NCBI RefSeq assembly: GCF_001619985.1
Contig: NW_017264206.1
Location: 124,001-188,000, forward strand
Length of the DNA stretch: 64,000 nt
Origin: Xylona heveae TC161
Lineage: Eukaryota > Ascomycota > Xylonomycetes > Xylonales > Xylonaceae
Direction: 5' to 3'
Shown here: positions 35,714-45,367 of the stretch, piece after piece
How the letters are laid out: every line of letters starts with the position of its first letter
Position numbering within the stretch: position 1 is the first letter of the stretch
Made by a program: the position numbers and the translations under genes
Notes under the pieces: generated by a model
What the model was told of the DNA's origin: nothing
The model's input: only the letters and a program-made list of their open reading frames with translations
Database searches by the model: none

Positions 35714-35778
35714 TACGCCCGCACTCAGACTACTGATTGGCACTATTGGCTACGTCTTTACGCCCGCACTCAGACTAC
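35714..35778. repeat. direct repeat, two 20-base copies 45 bases apart
   Basis: TACGCCCGCACTCAGACTAC occurs at 35714-35733 and again at 35759-35778, just before the start codon at 35815. The copies are identical, so the duplication is recent or maintained. The 45-base period is a multiple of three, although I do not call this part coding. Confidence 0.85.
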
Positions 35779-35814
35779 GGAGAGCTTACCTGGATCTGCC
35801 CGTTCATATCCAGC

Positions 35815-37716
35815 ATGCCATTTATACCACACACTCCCGAATCGCTGCTCTCACTTGCGCGCTCCGACTCGAAAAACCCAGCGACAACATGCCGGGGAAT
35901 TACATCGAATGGACGACCATGCCGGCGCTCACTAGCCGCGTCCTCGACGCCGGGACAAAAGAATGGATCCGTGTCGCCAGGCCGTGGCACGAGTCCAGGT
36001 GCAAAGGGATCCAGCAACGAGAAAAATCTCAGCAAGGGCGTCTTGGCAGTGCTATCGAACGGCACTGGCAATGGCGTTGATGCCGAAGACGTCGCGGCAT
36101 TCTTTTGCTGGCAGCACAAAGATCAAGCCGCACAGTACGCGCAGCGTCTTGCAGAGACGTACGGATCTCAGACACGTCCTGGCAAAAAGCCAGGCAAGCA
36201 TGCTTCTTCTTATTCTGCAGCAAACGGGAATAAACCGCCCAAGATGGTCCCAGTTCACCAGCGCACGAGCATAGATACGTTGATTGAGCGAATCCATGGC
36301 GTGGATATCAGCGATGGCGGCGCGCATCGGCCGCAGACAAACGGAACTCAGAATCATCACCAGCGACCGAGTAAATCTTTGTCCTCTTCTTGGGAAAAAC
36401 CAAGTACTTCTAGACCACCGCGACCTTCAAATTCAGCCAATACGCAAAACAATGCCCATCGACCTTCGAAACCTCAATCCCACGGCTTGTTGTCAATTCT
36501 ATGCTGCATCTTATCAGACAAACACTACGACGAACCTGCACCAAGACCCAGCTCACGGCCCAGCTCACGACCGCATCAACCTCAAAACCAGAACCATCAT
36601 GCCCCAACAAGCAAGCCTCCGCAACCACAGCACTACCACACCAAGCCATCACACTCATCCCACCCCCCGCGGCCTGACATCCAACACATGCCCTCCTCTC
36701 AAACCGAGCACTACCTGTCCTTTATCCCGCGCACTCTCCCCCCGCAAACGGCATCTTTACTTCTCAGCGAAATCGCAAAACCCATTTCCCCAAACGACGA
36801 AGACGGGTACATCTACATTTTCTGGCTCACAAACGGAGAGTCCCATACTCCTAGTGGTGCAGCAGCCCAGGGTCCTGCTCAGTCCCGAAGAAAAGCTCAA
36901 CAGTCGGCAAAAACAATCCTTCTTAAAATCGGCCGCGCGAAAAACGTTCATCGCCGCATGAACGAGTGGTCCCGACAATGCAACTACGATCTCACGCTTG
37001 TGCGATACTATCCGTATGTTCCTACCACTGGGTCTGCGGATTTACTTCCTCCTCCGTCTTTTCCTCCGTCATCTTCCCGATCCATGTCTCGCTCGGATCC
37101 AGGCCTGTCGTCTGCTCCTCGTCACAATCCCGATCACGATCACGACCCTTATTCCTATCCATATCCTTATACACCTACCCCATCAGGGCAAGTCAATCCG
37201 TCTGATCCGTCGTCACTATTCGCCCCTCTCTTTTCGGTGAATACTCCATACGCGTCCCCTGCTTCCTCGCCTTACTATCCTCCCCCTCATTCTTCTCCGT
37301 ACTTTTCTCCCTCTCCTTACCCCCCATCCTCGAACATTCCAAGCTCGTCCCCGTCTTTCGCCGCCTACAACACCTCTCCCTATACCTCCCCTCCTCCTCC
37401 TCCGCCGCCGCCGCCAGACGGCCCCCTAGAACGAAGCTACGTCGACGCAACATCCTCCTCCCCTTCCGCCACCGCGAATGCCCTGTCCTCTGGCACTTCC
37501 ACTTCCAATTCCAATAAAGTCCCACACGCACACCGCGTCGAGCGGCTGATCCACATCGAGCTCGGGGCCCAGCGCGTCACGAACCGCGGCGCGTGCGCAC
37601 AATGCGGGCGCGAGCACCGCGAGTGGTTCGAAGTCGAGGCGTCGCGGGACGGACTGAGGCGCGTGGATGAGGTGATACGGCGGTGGGTGCGGTGGGCGGA
37701 GGGTACGGTGGCTTAG
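35815..37716 (+). CDS. T5orf172-domain (GIY-YIG fold) protein with N-terminal Cys motif
   Basis: The single exon from ATG 35815 gives 633 residues. Near the N-terminus, CRGITSNGRPCRR (about residues 25-37) resembles a short zinc-binding motif; with HKD and other Cys it may bind metal. The T5orf172 domain, a GIY-YIG-superfamily fold, is in two parts. The first has GYIYIFWLT and LLKIGRAKNVHRRMNEW (about 329-395). After a Pro/Ser/Tyr-rich insert of about 165 residues comes HRVERLIHIELG and HREWFEVEASRDGLRR (about 573-620). The core Tyr, Gly, Arg and Glu positions appear present. Fungal members have no established role; nuclease activity is inferred from the fold only. The insert includes a run of nine prolines near residue 525. 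Confidence 0.82.
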   Translation: MPFIPHTPESLLSLARSDSKNPATTCRGITSNGRPCRRSLAASSTPGQKNGSVSPGRGTSPGAKGSSNEKNLSKGVLAVLSNGTGNGVDAEDVAAFFCWQHKDQAAQYAQRLAETYGSQTRPGKKPGKHASSYSAANGNKPPKMVPVHQRTSIDTLIERIHGVDISDGGAHRPQTNGTQNHHQRPSKSLSSSWEKPSTSRPPRPSNSANTQNNAHRPSKPQSHGLLSILCCILSDKHYDEPAPRPSSRPSSRPHQPQNQNHHAPTSKPPQPQHYHTKPSHSSHPPRPDIQHMPSSQTEHYLSFIPRTLPPQTASLLLSEIAKPISPNDEDGYIYIFWLTNGESHTPSGAAAQGPAQSRRKAQQSAKTILLKIGRAKNVHRRMNEWSRQCNYDLTLVRYYPYVPTTGSADLLPPPSFPPSSSRSMSRSDPGLSSAPRHNPDHDHDPYSYPYPYTPTPSGQVNPSDPSSLFAPLFSVNTPYASPASSPYYPPPHSSPYFSPSPYPPSSNIPSSSPSFAAYNTSPYTSPPPPPPPPPDGPLERSYVDATSSSPSATANALSSGTSTSNSNKVPHAHRVERLIHIELGAQRVTNRGACAQCGREHREWFEVEASRDGLRRVDEVIRRWVRWAEGTVA

Positions 37717-38631
37717 TATTAGTAGTAGTGTTATTATTATTACTGTTACCAGAATTATTATTGTTAGTATTAGTATTAGTATTATTATTGTTATTAGTAT
37801 TAGTATTATCATTATCATATAGTCACTTCTGATGGTGGTGTTTTGTTGCTAGTATTTTATCATTATCATATAGTCACTGCTGGCATTGTTGTTTTCGTTA
37901 TTCTTCATTGTTGCTGGTATTTTATCACCCTCTTGTACATCATCACCATCATCTTCATCACTATTACCATTACACCAAAAGGGAGAGAGCGTTACTTTTG
38001 TAGCGGTCGTCGCCGTCGTCATCGTCGTCGTGGTGTTTTTCACTTCATCATCAACGAGACCAAGATCCAACGCCCAGAGATCCTAGTAATCCAGTATCTA
38101 CGTGCCTAGCACGAACGGCTCTAGAGATACAAAATAATTAAAAAAAAAAAAATAAACAAAAATAAAAATAAGGATAAACAATGAAGAAATAGTACTCTAT
38201 CAACCTATCCGAAACACTTAGTCTTCAAAGATCACTGCATGGAAATAAATACAAAATACACGAGGTATCTTACTATTCAAGTGTTTAATGTCAATGTATG
38301 AATATAAACGTAAATATAAATGTAAATGCAAATGCCAAAGAAAAAGGAAAGAAAGGAATATAATGAGATGTTATAAAAAAGGAGAGGGGAAAAAAAGAAT
38401 GTAATGGGATGTTATAAGAAAGAAGGGAAAAAAAAGTAGAGAATGTAATGAAATGTAGAAAAAAAGAAAATAAAATATAGTAAACACCAATAAAAAAGAA
38501 AAAAGAGAAATAATAAATGCTTATAAAGAAGAAGGAACAAAAGAGGAATACATTCTGTGATCAAATTTGTAATCCTCTACCACAGAAATATAATCATCTG
38601 ACACTATAGCCTATACAACAGACTCGATAAA
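37717..38631. repeat. convergent spacer with AT-rich triplet repeats and A-rich tract
   Basis: This lies between the 3' ends of the T5orf172 gene (plus) and the alpha-actinin gene (minus). The part at 37717-37830 is built from imperfect TTA/TTG/TAG triplets. A degenerate unit of about 55 bases containing CATATAGTCACT is duplicated at about 37805-37925. From 38130 to 38550 the plus strand is strongly A-rich with AAAAAGAAA-like blocks. Small frames here are composition artefacts. Confidence 0.7.
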
Positions 38632-40998
38632 TCACGGCTCATTTCCACCGCCATCATCGTTACTACCGCCGCCCCAGCGCCCATTTCGCTCCGCTTCTTG
38701 CTTTGTATATCGCTGCATAAACCTGACATAGTCGTATTTTGGCAGTTCCCTGTCGACTTGGAGATCTGGGCCGTGGTGTTCGGGCATAGACCGGACGAGG
38801 TCTTCGATGAGTTCGTCGGGGATGAGTGAATGGCGGAGATCGACTTCGGTGACGTATGGCTATTTGATGAGTTAGTATGGGTTTTGAGGATAGATGATAA
38901 AAACCCCCTGGGACCGAATAGAAGAAAGGAAATGAAAGGAAAAAAAAAAGGGTTAAATAACGACAAGAAAAGGTAAGGGAAGCAGGAAAGAAGGGAGGGA
39001 AAGAGGGAAAAAACGAACCTTTCCGTCTGCGACCTCCTGGAATGACTGAAAGACTTGCTCGGCTGTATTCTGGTCCTCTGTAACAGAGACCATGAAATGG
39101 ATAAACTGCTCAAACGTGACATAGTCTTTCCCTTCGCTCGTCTCTTTAAACTTTTGATGCATTTCGTCTTCGTCATATACTAATCCGAGACTGGCCAGGG
39201 CGGCAGAAAACTCGAGTTCTTGCAGCGAATTGCTCAGATCGCGATCAAAATGGCGAAACACCGACTCAAACTCTTCGAGCTGGATTGGCGTAAGGTTCGT
39301 CATGTTTCTTGCTACCATTTGATTTTCGAGAAAGGAAAGCTTCTTGGCAACGCTCGACTTGACTAGTCCCAGCTCGTACTCGAGTTCGTCGTAAGTATAT
39401 GTGGTGAAATCGTTTTCTTCAATGTTTGCCTCTTGACATTGGCGATCCAGCGCTTCAATGGTTTTGAGGAATGCATCCAACGGTGGGAGATTGGCGGAGA
39501 GGCGCTGACAATGTCGGAGCTGGTCTTCGACATCGCCCTCCAAACCGGAAATGGCGAGGGAAAGTGTATTAAGAGTAAGTGCAAAATCGTTTGCCCTGTC
39601 GGCAAATGAGCGGCGGAGGGCATTCTTAATGCTGAGGATCAGTTAGTTTTACGATACGGTAAACTAAAACGCTGATGTATTATGCCCGCTACTTACTCTC
39701 TGATCGTCTCATTAATGACCTTACTCCGTGCTCGCTCGTCGTGTGTCAGCCCCGTCCATGCCTGATCTAGCACTTCTAATCGTAACTCCGGCGGCGGAAT
39801 GTAATCCCTCAACCGATACGTGCTCATCTTTGTCCGAATGTTTCCAAGCAGGCCGACAAGCTCCGTCTTCTCCGCCACCCAGCTGCGCTTCTGATTCCGC
39901 TTGTATTTTGTAAACTCGATAGCTTGGGCTTTGGCGTCGGCATATGTCCCTTTGAATGTCGCTTCCTCCCACTGCTTCCGTTGCTCCTCGATTTGTCGTA
40001 GCAGCTCGCGCATCCGTCGCTCAAACGAATTCTGCATTTCCCACGCGCCCTGCATGTTCATGACAAACTTCTCGACACGTCGGCCGGCATTCTCAACTCG
40101 CTCCATTTGCGAAAAGGCGTGGAACCAGTATGCAATGTAGGTCATGAGGGATCGCTCATCAGGTTTCGCAACGTCGCACACGTCCTCGACATCGAGCAAG
40201 TCTGGAATACCAATCTCTTGCGACGCAATCTCAAAAGCAAGCTTCATGTTCCCTCGGTGGTCTTTCTTGTTGAGGCTGTCGTAGTCGATGAGATCCGGCC
40301 GGTGGATATCCAAAAGCGCGCAGCTGCAAAACAGTCAACATCTGAGTTCTATGTCGTCAGTTCCCAAAATCTCAACTCACAATGCCAGTCCATCATTCCA
40401 GCTGGACGAAAAGTCTCTGACTTCAACCTCTTCGTAGCATGCCGTCTTGCGCTGACACCACAAGAGCAGACCCTCTTTGGCGGTCATACCCTCCTCGTTG
40501 ATATCGCTAATGGTGAAGCGCAGAATCAACGTCCAGATCAGACCGAGTATAATCTTGCGGTTCCCATCCACGACGTCTTCCGCACCAATGTTGGTCATCT
40601 GGATACCTCGAGACTTGATAAAGTCCAATGCCTTGTTCACGTTTTCGAATCGCTGCACGCGGAGTTTCGGTTTCGAGGCATATCGGCCGAGTGATTCGTT
40701 TCCGAGAATCTCAAGCAGGTGGATCAAAATTACCTATACGTGTTGAGAGTTTCTTGTGAGCTTGTTGCGAGAGGCACGCCGAACAGGGTTGGCCGGAGGG
40801 CTGCTTACTCCATCAGAAAGGTCCTTGACCAGGTCGTTGATTGCAAGGTCTCGAGCCTTGATCTTATTGTTCAGCCTTTCCAAAGCCGTTAGCACACCAC
40901 AATTCTAGGCAGGCTTCATTTGAGATGTCAAAAATTCTTTACCATTTGGTAAAGGTCTTCTGTTGCACAGTGACCCATTGCTGCTCTAACAACGCCAT
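38632..40998 (-). CDS. acnA: alpha-actinin-like actin cross-linker
   Basis: Alpha-actinin bundles F-actin at septation and polarity sites in moulds. Six exons (40943-40998, 40809-40875, 40381-40733, 39697-40323, 39019-39631, 38632-38859) give 647 residues, close to S. pombe Ain1. Two calponin-homology domains come first. CH1 includes FTKWLNNKIKARD, spanning the first splice, and VILIHLLEILGNESLGRY. CH2 includes DIHRPDLIDYDSLNKKD and ends at YWFHAFS. Then come about 250 residues of spectrin-type helices and a C-terminal EF-hand region. EF1 (FDRDLSNSLQELEF) keeps Asp-x-Asp-x-Ser and the final Glu and may bind calcium. EF2 is degenerate. The ending SNDDGGGNEP is disordered. All junctions keep frame. 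The symbol follows the A. nidulans name and is a homology-based choice. Confidence 0.93.
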
Positions 40999-41649
40999 CT
41001 CGGCCCAGGGCGCATGTGCCCGCTAACAATCAAATGCGGATAACGACGAGCTAGGCAATGCCAATATACAGATACAGGATTGGGGCGTGGGCGATATTTG
41101 CGGAATAGAAGATCAGATTGAAACTCGGATAAGATTCAAAAGGTGGCGGTGATAGTCAGACTATTTTGGAGGGGCAAGTTTCGGGCGGTGTATGGGGTTT
41201 GTTTTCAGTCAGAAGGACTTGCGGGAGGGGAGGAGGGATGTGTGTTCGCCAGCCTTCTACTCCGTACACCACCCGTTGTTTTTCCCTTTATCCTCACCAA
41301 GAGCCCGGCCACCGCCTTTGTTCCTGCCCAACCGAAAACTTTACACGATTTGATTGGCTCGGAAGCCGGGAGCTAAGCCGAATGTCATCACTGTCACGTG
41401 AAAGACCCCTGAACGATCGGAGCCAATCCTAGATAGGAATCATCACAACACGTCCGATAAGATTCGTTGGTCGCCAGTCTCAGCTCCACAATATATAACA
41501 ACGGTAGGATATATCGATTTCAACTGTCTTGGGTATCTATATACAACACACCAAAAAATGCATCCATCTAGGGTGCCAAACGCCTGTGTTTCGTTATATC
41601 GTCATCGTCATCGTCATCGTCGACATTGTAAACCTGAGACCGCTCTCCC
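40999..41649. promoter_or_regulatory. spacer between alpha-actinin and the 5-phosphatase gene
   Basis: Both neighbours are on the minus strand, so this is the alpha-actinin promoter plus the 3' region of the OCRL-like gene. A TACTCCGTA motif is at 41258-41266. A short CATCGT/CGTCAT repeat lies at about 41600-41622, just downstream of the 5-phosphatase stop. The frames 41143-41376 and 41166-41432 look like chance. Confidence 0.5.
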
Positions 41650-44600
41650 TTAGTTGCCGTGTCCCCATTTCTCCCACAAGAACAATTGTAAAATGTACTG
41701 TGCCCTGTCTTGACTGGCCTTGCGCTCTTTGTCACGAAAGGTCGAAGGAAATCGAACCATTGCGGCGGCCATGATTTCCGCAAACTTGCCATCGACCTGC
41801 ATTCGTCGACTTACTGCCGGGTCCTGGCTGCTGACAGTTCGAGACCGAGCACGTGACCGCTGCGACCCTTGGCTTTCCATTGACGCTCGTGCTTCTGATG
41901 CCGATTGTTGATTCTGCACTGGAGCAACTTCGTTGGCAACATAAGAGAGCATATGAATGAGAAAAGTAAAGGCAATACTATGCGATGGGGCTGCGGACAG
42001 CACATCCATTACCCAAGTCCGTTCATCCTCCCCACTATGTGGCGTCTTCGCCCTTTCCTGAGCCAAGATGCCTCGCTCGAGCTCACCCCAAAGGCTTTCT
42101 GTAATGATGCCGTCGTTGAGACTCTGAAGAAAGGCAACCAATGTCTCCGAAAGTGCCTCAAGCCGATCGATTGACGTTACCTCTGGCTCAAATAATGATT
42201 GAAAAGGCGTGTCCGTATCGAGACCTTCACGAGCAGCCACGGTTAGGCCTTCGCGATAGGTACCGGGCGCAAGGGTCCAGCTTTCGGGCGCAAAGGGCCA
42301 TCCCGGATGCATCTCCCAGGGAGGGTGCTGCTGTGCATCCGCGGTCATGCCCCATTCTGCTAGAGTTCGGCCCGTGAGCTCCTCTATGGCTTCGGTCAGC
42401 CGGAACAACTCCCTAGGAGCCGACCACTTTACCCCTTGTTCACGATCTGCTTTACTGCCAGAACCCTCGGGCTTCTGATGTTGCAGTCTGCGGATACCAC
42501 CTTCCGGAACCCGAACCAACTTGTCGAGAGACCTCGCGAAACTCGATTGCTGCCAGTTGCCACGAATAGCTAGAAAATGATCTCGGCCGTCCTTAACTCG
42601 TAGTACCAGCACGTCATCAATGCTCTGCTTGCCATCATTGAATTCGCGAACCATGTCAATGTGATCGACATTCAATTCAAGCACTGCATTTGCCACGTCT
42701 CCCGGCTCAAGGGTATACTGCTTTATGGCGTTTTCAATACTGTTGTCTTTATCGCTTGGCCGATCAAATTGCACTCGCAGCCATCGCGGCGAAATCGAAC
42801 TCGGCTTTCCTGGCTCGACAGGACGATCCACAAAGCCAAATGTCGCTGGTACTCGACCAGTGTTGGCAATTGTGACGGTCCGGATCTTTGTCTGACCATA
42901 TCGCACGTCGCCAAAATCTACGCCTTCAAAGGGCTGTGAGTTATCATTATCCTTCTTCTTTGGGCTGTCCTGATCCAGATGGTGATCACAGACGACAGTG
43001 ATACAGGGCCGCCCTTCATTCTCGGCCCTGTCCAGCTCACGTGCTACCTCTTGCGTTATTCTTGCCTTGAGCTCAGGCACGACGGCATCATAGGTCAGCG
43101 CAAAGACAGCATCCAGTGGCTTATGGTCTGAGGACAGGACACGCTGATGAGTAACATAATGTTCGAGGTGTATCTTGTCTTCGAAACCTTCTTTTGTGAT
43201 GACCGTTTCTCCATCATCAGCAGCATCTTCCTCTTCATTGTACTCATCGTACTCCTCTGGGGCACCATCGGTGTCTGGGTTGTACTCAAACAAAACTTCC
43301 TCATCATTCTGAGCGACTTTATCAAGCCCTCTTGCCTTCATTTCTTCGTCCTTCTTCTTCGCTTCCTCCTCCTCCTCCACCTTCTTTTCGTATTCTAGCT
43401 TCGCACGGCGTGTACGATAAAGAATACGGTCACACCAGCTGGGACCTCTTCTCTTCTCGCTCGAGTCAAAAAGTCCTACGCTTCCAACGTCGTACTTGTA
43501 TGTCGGAAGAAATGTGATTGGTCCCTCTTGCCAACCATCATGAAAGGCCTTCCGCTCTTTCTGCTGCTGATGAAGTTCATCATGGGGTAGGAGAGAATCC
43601 AAGGTTGTTTGCAAAGATGTAGGATCAGACATGCTGTCCAACAACTCGGGCGGACATAGAGTATCAGTATCTGAAGACGATGAAGAGGATGAGCTCGATT
43701 CATCGCCCGAGCCGCTGCCAACAGCGGTTGTTGAAGAACCAGTCGAGCCGGAAGATGCACGGTCTGCCTTCTTTGTACGCTTCTCAGCAATTTTCCGTTC
43801 CTTTTCGATCTGTTTCTCAATCTTTTGCTCTGCCTGGCTCCCAATGTCGTATTCATTCCTCGTATGGAGCATTAAGAGTCTCCGAACATCCTCCGCTGGC
43901 ACACCTTCGATTCGATAATTGAGGTCACCAAACCAAAAGGCAAAATCCTCCTGGCCGATCCCTTCGCCAAAGTCTTGCGTCACGCCCGTGCTATCTGTCA
44001 CAGGATCAAACTTGGTTCGACTTGTGATTTGAGATACATCCCAGTTCCGCCTTTCCACGCTACCCTTTTCCGCCCCTGCAGACAAATGGCAATTGATAAA
44101 TACGAGGCGAGTGGTTTCGCCCAGTATTATGCGAACAGTGACGGCCCCTTTGTTGCCCATATATCCCATCAAGCCGGTTCCAACACTTGTAGTACTAACT
44201 GAGCCAACCGTAGGAGCAATTTTGGGGGAGGCGTAGACGAGCAGCAGAAGCCCGATCAGCTGTTGTTCAGCCACCAGAGTGTAGCCTGCGGGCAGGGCAG
44301 CGGACATTGCCTCCTTCCATTTTTTTGCAACGCTAGAATCTGTATATGGTCGTAACGCTTCTGTCGCCGATGATATATCGACAATTTCTTGCAGTCCTAC
44401 AGCGTAAAGGCCTATCTCGTCTCCGGCCAGGACTGATCCGGGATCATTCTTAGGGATGGTAGGTTCCTTTTTGGTGGCGCGCCACTCTTGCCGTTCAACA
44501 GATTCAATCTTTTCCTGAGCGCCAGATCCATCGACTACTTCAGAATGTGGCAGGACATTGGAGTCAATTTTCATTCCCGCTAACGATTCGGAGACGCCTT

Positions 44601-44850
44601 TGCCACCCACGAACCAACCGGCGATATCCTTCTCTGTACCCGGTTTAGACGCGACATTCCAGCTTCCGACTTTGATGCGGATATCGTGCTGGCGAGTGAA
44701 TTCTGATTTGCGCGCATGAACAGCCTGCGACAGTGAATAATGTGCGCTGATTGGTTTGAATTGATCTGGCTGATCAATTGCGGGGAATGCCCCTGGTAAT
44801 TCCTGGGAATCAAGGGTCGGTGACCTCGTAGAGTCTCGGCTGTTCGACAT
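41650..44850 (-). CDS. OCRL/INPP5B-like inositol polyphosphate 5-phosphatase
   Basis: The single exon encodes 1066 residues. The enzyme family removes the 5-phosphate of PI(4,5)P2 and related lipids on Golgi, endosome and plasma membranes. The catalytic domain (about residues 55-590) shows KVGSWNVASK, VGLQEIVDIS, FINCHLSAGAEKG, FAFWFGDLNYRIEG, FLPTYKYDVGS, GPSWCDRILYR and VLSSDHKPLDAVF, the full active-site set. Two acidic, Ser- or Glu-rich inserts interrupt it: a serine run near residue 390 and a Glu/Asp tract near 500-555. An ASH/PapD-like domain follows (FGDVRYGQTKIRTVTIANTG), then a RhoGAP-like region (ALSETLVAFLQSLNDGIIT, FLIHMLSYVANEVAP) without an evident arginine finger, as in human OCRL. 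Divergent from DCP1. Confidence 0.92.
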   Translation of the reverse strand: MSNSRDSTRSPTLDSQELPGAFPAIDQPDQFKPISAHYSLSQAVHARKSEFTRQHDIRIKVGSWNVASKPGTEKDIAGWFVGGKGVSESLAGMKIDSNVLPHSEVVDGSGAQEKIESVERQEWRATKKEPTIPKNDPGSVLAGDEIGLYAVGLQEIVDISSATEALRPYTDSSVAKKWKEAMSAALPAGYTLVAEQQLIGLLLLVYASPKIAPTVGSVSTTSVGTGLMGYMGNKGAVTVRIILGETTRLVFINCHLSAGAEKGSVERRNWDVSQITSRTKFDPVTDSTGVTQDFGEGIGQEDFAFWFGDLNYRIEGVPAEDVRRLLMLHTRNEYDIGSQAEQKIEKQIEKERKIAEKRTKKADRASSGSTGSSTTAVGSGSGDESSSSSSSSSDTDTLCPPELLDSMSDPTSLQTTLDSLLPHDELHQQQKERKAFHDGWQEGPITFLPTYKYDVGSVGLFDSSEKRRGPSWCDRILYRTRRAKLEYEKKVEEEEEAKKKDEEMKARGLDKVAQNDEEVLFEYNPDTDGAPEEYDEYNEEEDAADDGETVITKEGFEDKIHLEHYVTHQRVLSSDHKPLDAVFALTYDAVVPELKARITQEVARELDRAENEGRPCITVVCDHHLDQDSPKKKDNDNSQPFEGVDFGDVRYGQTKIRTVTIANTGRVPATFGFVDRPVEPGKPSSISPRWLRVQFDRPSDKDNSIENAIKQYTLEPGDVANAVLELNVDHIDMVREFNDGKQSIDDVLVLRVKDGRDHFLAIRGNWQQSSFARSLDKLVRVPEGGIRRLQHQKPEGSGSKADREQGVKWSAPRELFRLTEAIEELTGRTLAEWGMTADAQQHPPWEMHPGWPFAPESWTLAPGTYREGLTVAAREGLDTDTPFQSLFEPEVTSIDRLEALSETLVAFLQSLNDGIITESLWGELERGILAQERAKTPHSGEDERTWVMDVLSAAPSHSIAFTFLIHMLSYVANEVAPVQNQQSASEARASMESQGSQRSRARSRTVSSQDPAVSRRMQVDGKFAEIMAAAMVRFPSTFRDKERKASQDRAQYILQLFLWEKWGHGN

Positions 44851-45367
44851 ATCGTGGCGATAGTCAGGTATACCAAAGTCTCCTGGTTCTCACCGTGATG
44901 CGACTCGTAATGTCAAGATTTGCGGCGCACAGAGTGAAGAAGCATCGATGACGTAGTAGAGTTATTTGAGCTCGAATGTTGATTTGGCGAGCAAATTGCG
45001 AGGGAATCTTATATCATTTTGCGCACTGCATGCAGTGACTCAGAAAAAAAAAGTATATAGAAGATTGTTCAAAGCAGCTGAATGCAAAATATAGAGCAGA
45101 TGCTCCAGGTTGAGTCTTGCCAAGGAAGGAACGACGAGGGGCGTTGGGTCTCATCTGGGAACGCCGATGGATTGGTGGGGGGTCTCAATCTGATTAGATC
45201 GGTGCTAAATCTAATCTGTGATAAGACAATCAAACTCCCCAGTGACGCACCAAACCAACCCTTCGACCTGAACAGAGACCTGAGCTTCAACAACCCTTCC
45301 TGACAAGACACCTTCCTGCAACACCACGACTGCAATCTACATCTTCCTTATACATGACTTTGCCGAG
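44851..45367. promoter_or_regulatory. divergent promoter, 5-phosphatase / DCP1
   Basis: Start codons of two divergent genes are 517 bases apart, so both promoters lie here. Nothing else is seen; the short frames overlap both strands without family resemblance. Confidence 0.55.

Larger units (their letters stand above)
34393..35814. promoter_or_regulatory. upstream region of the T5orf172 gene, with palindromes and a direct repeat
   Basis: This 1.4 kb spacer contains a (CTT)n tract near 34710-34743 and the palindrome TACTCCGTACGGAG at 35082-35095. A TACGGAGTA is at 35271-35279. A 20-base direct repeat occurs at 35714-35733 and 35759-35778. The frame of the next gene stays open upstream to 35737, but only from a TTG. 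No separate gene is supported. Confidence 0.5.

Noticed and set aside
37426-37818. 130-residue minus-strand frame with Ile/Leu repeats
   Set aside because: Its hydrophobic start is the translation of the AT-rich triplet repeat, and the rest is antisense to the T5orf172 gene.
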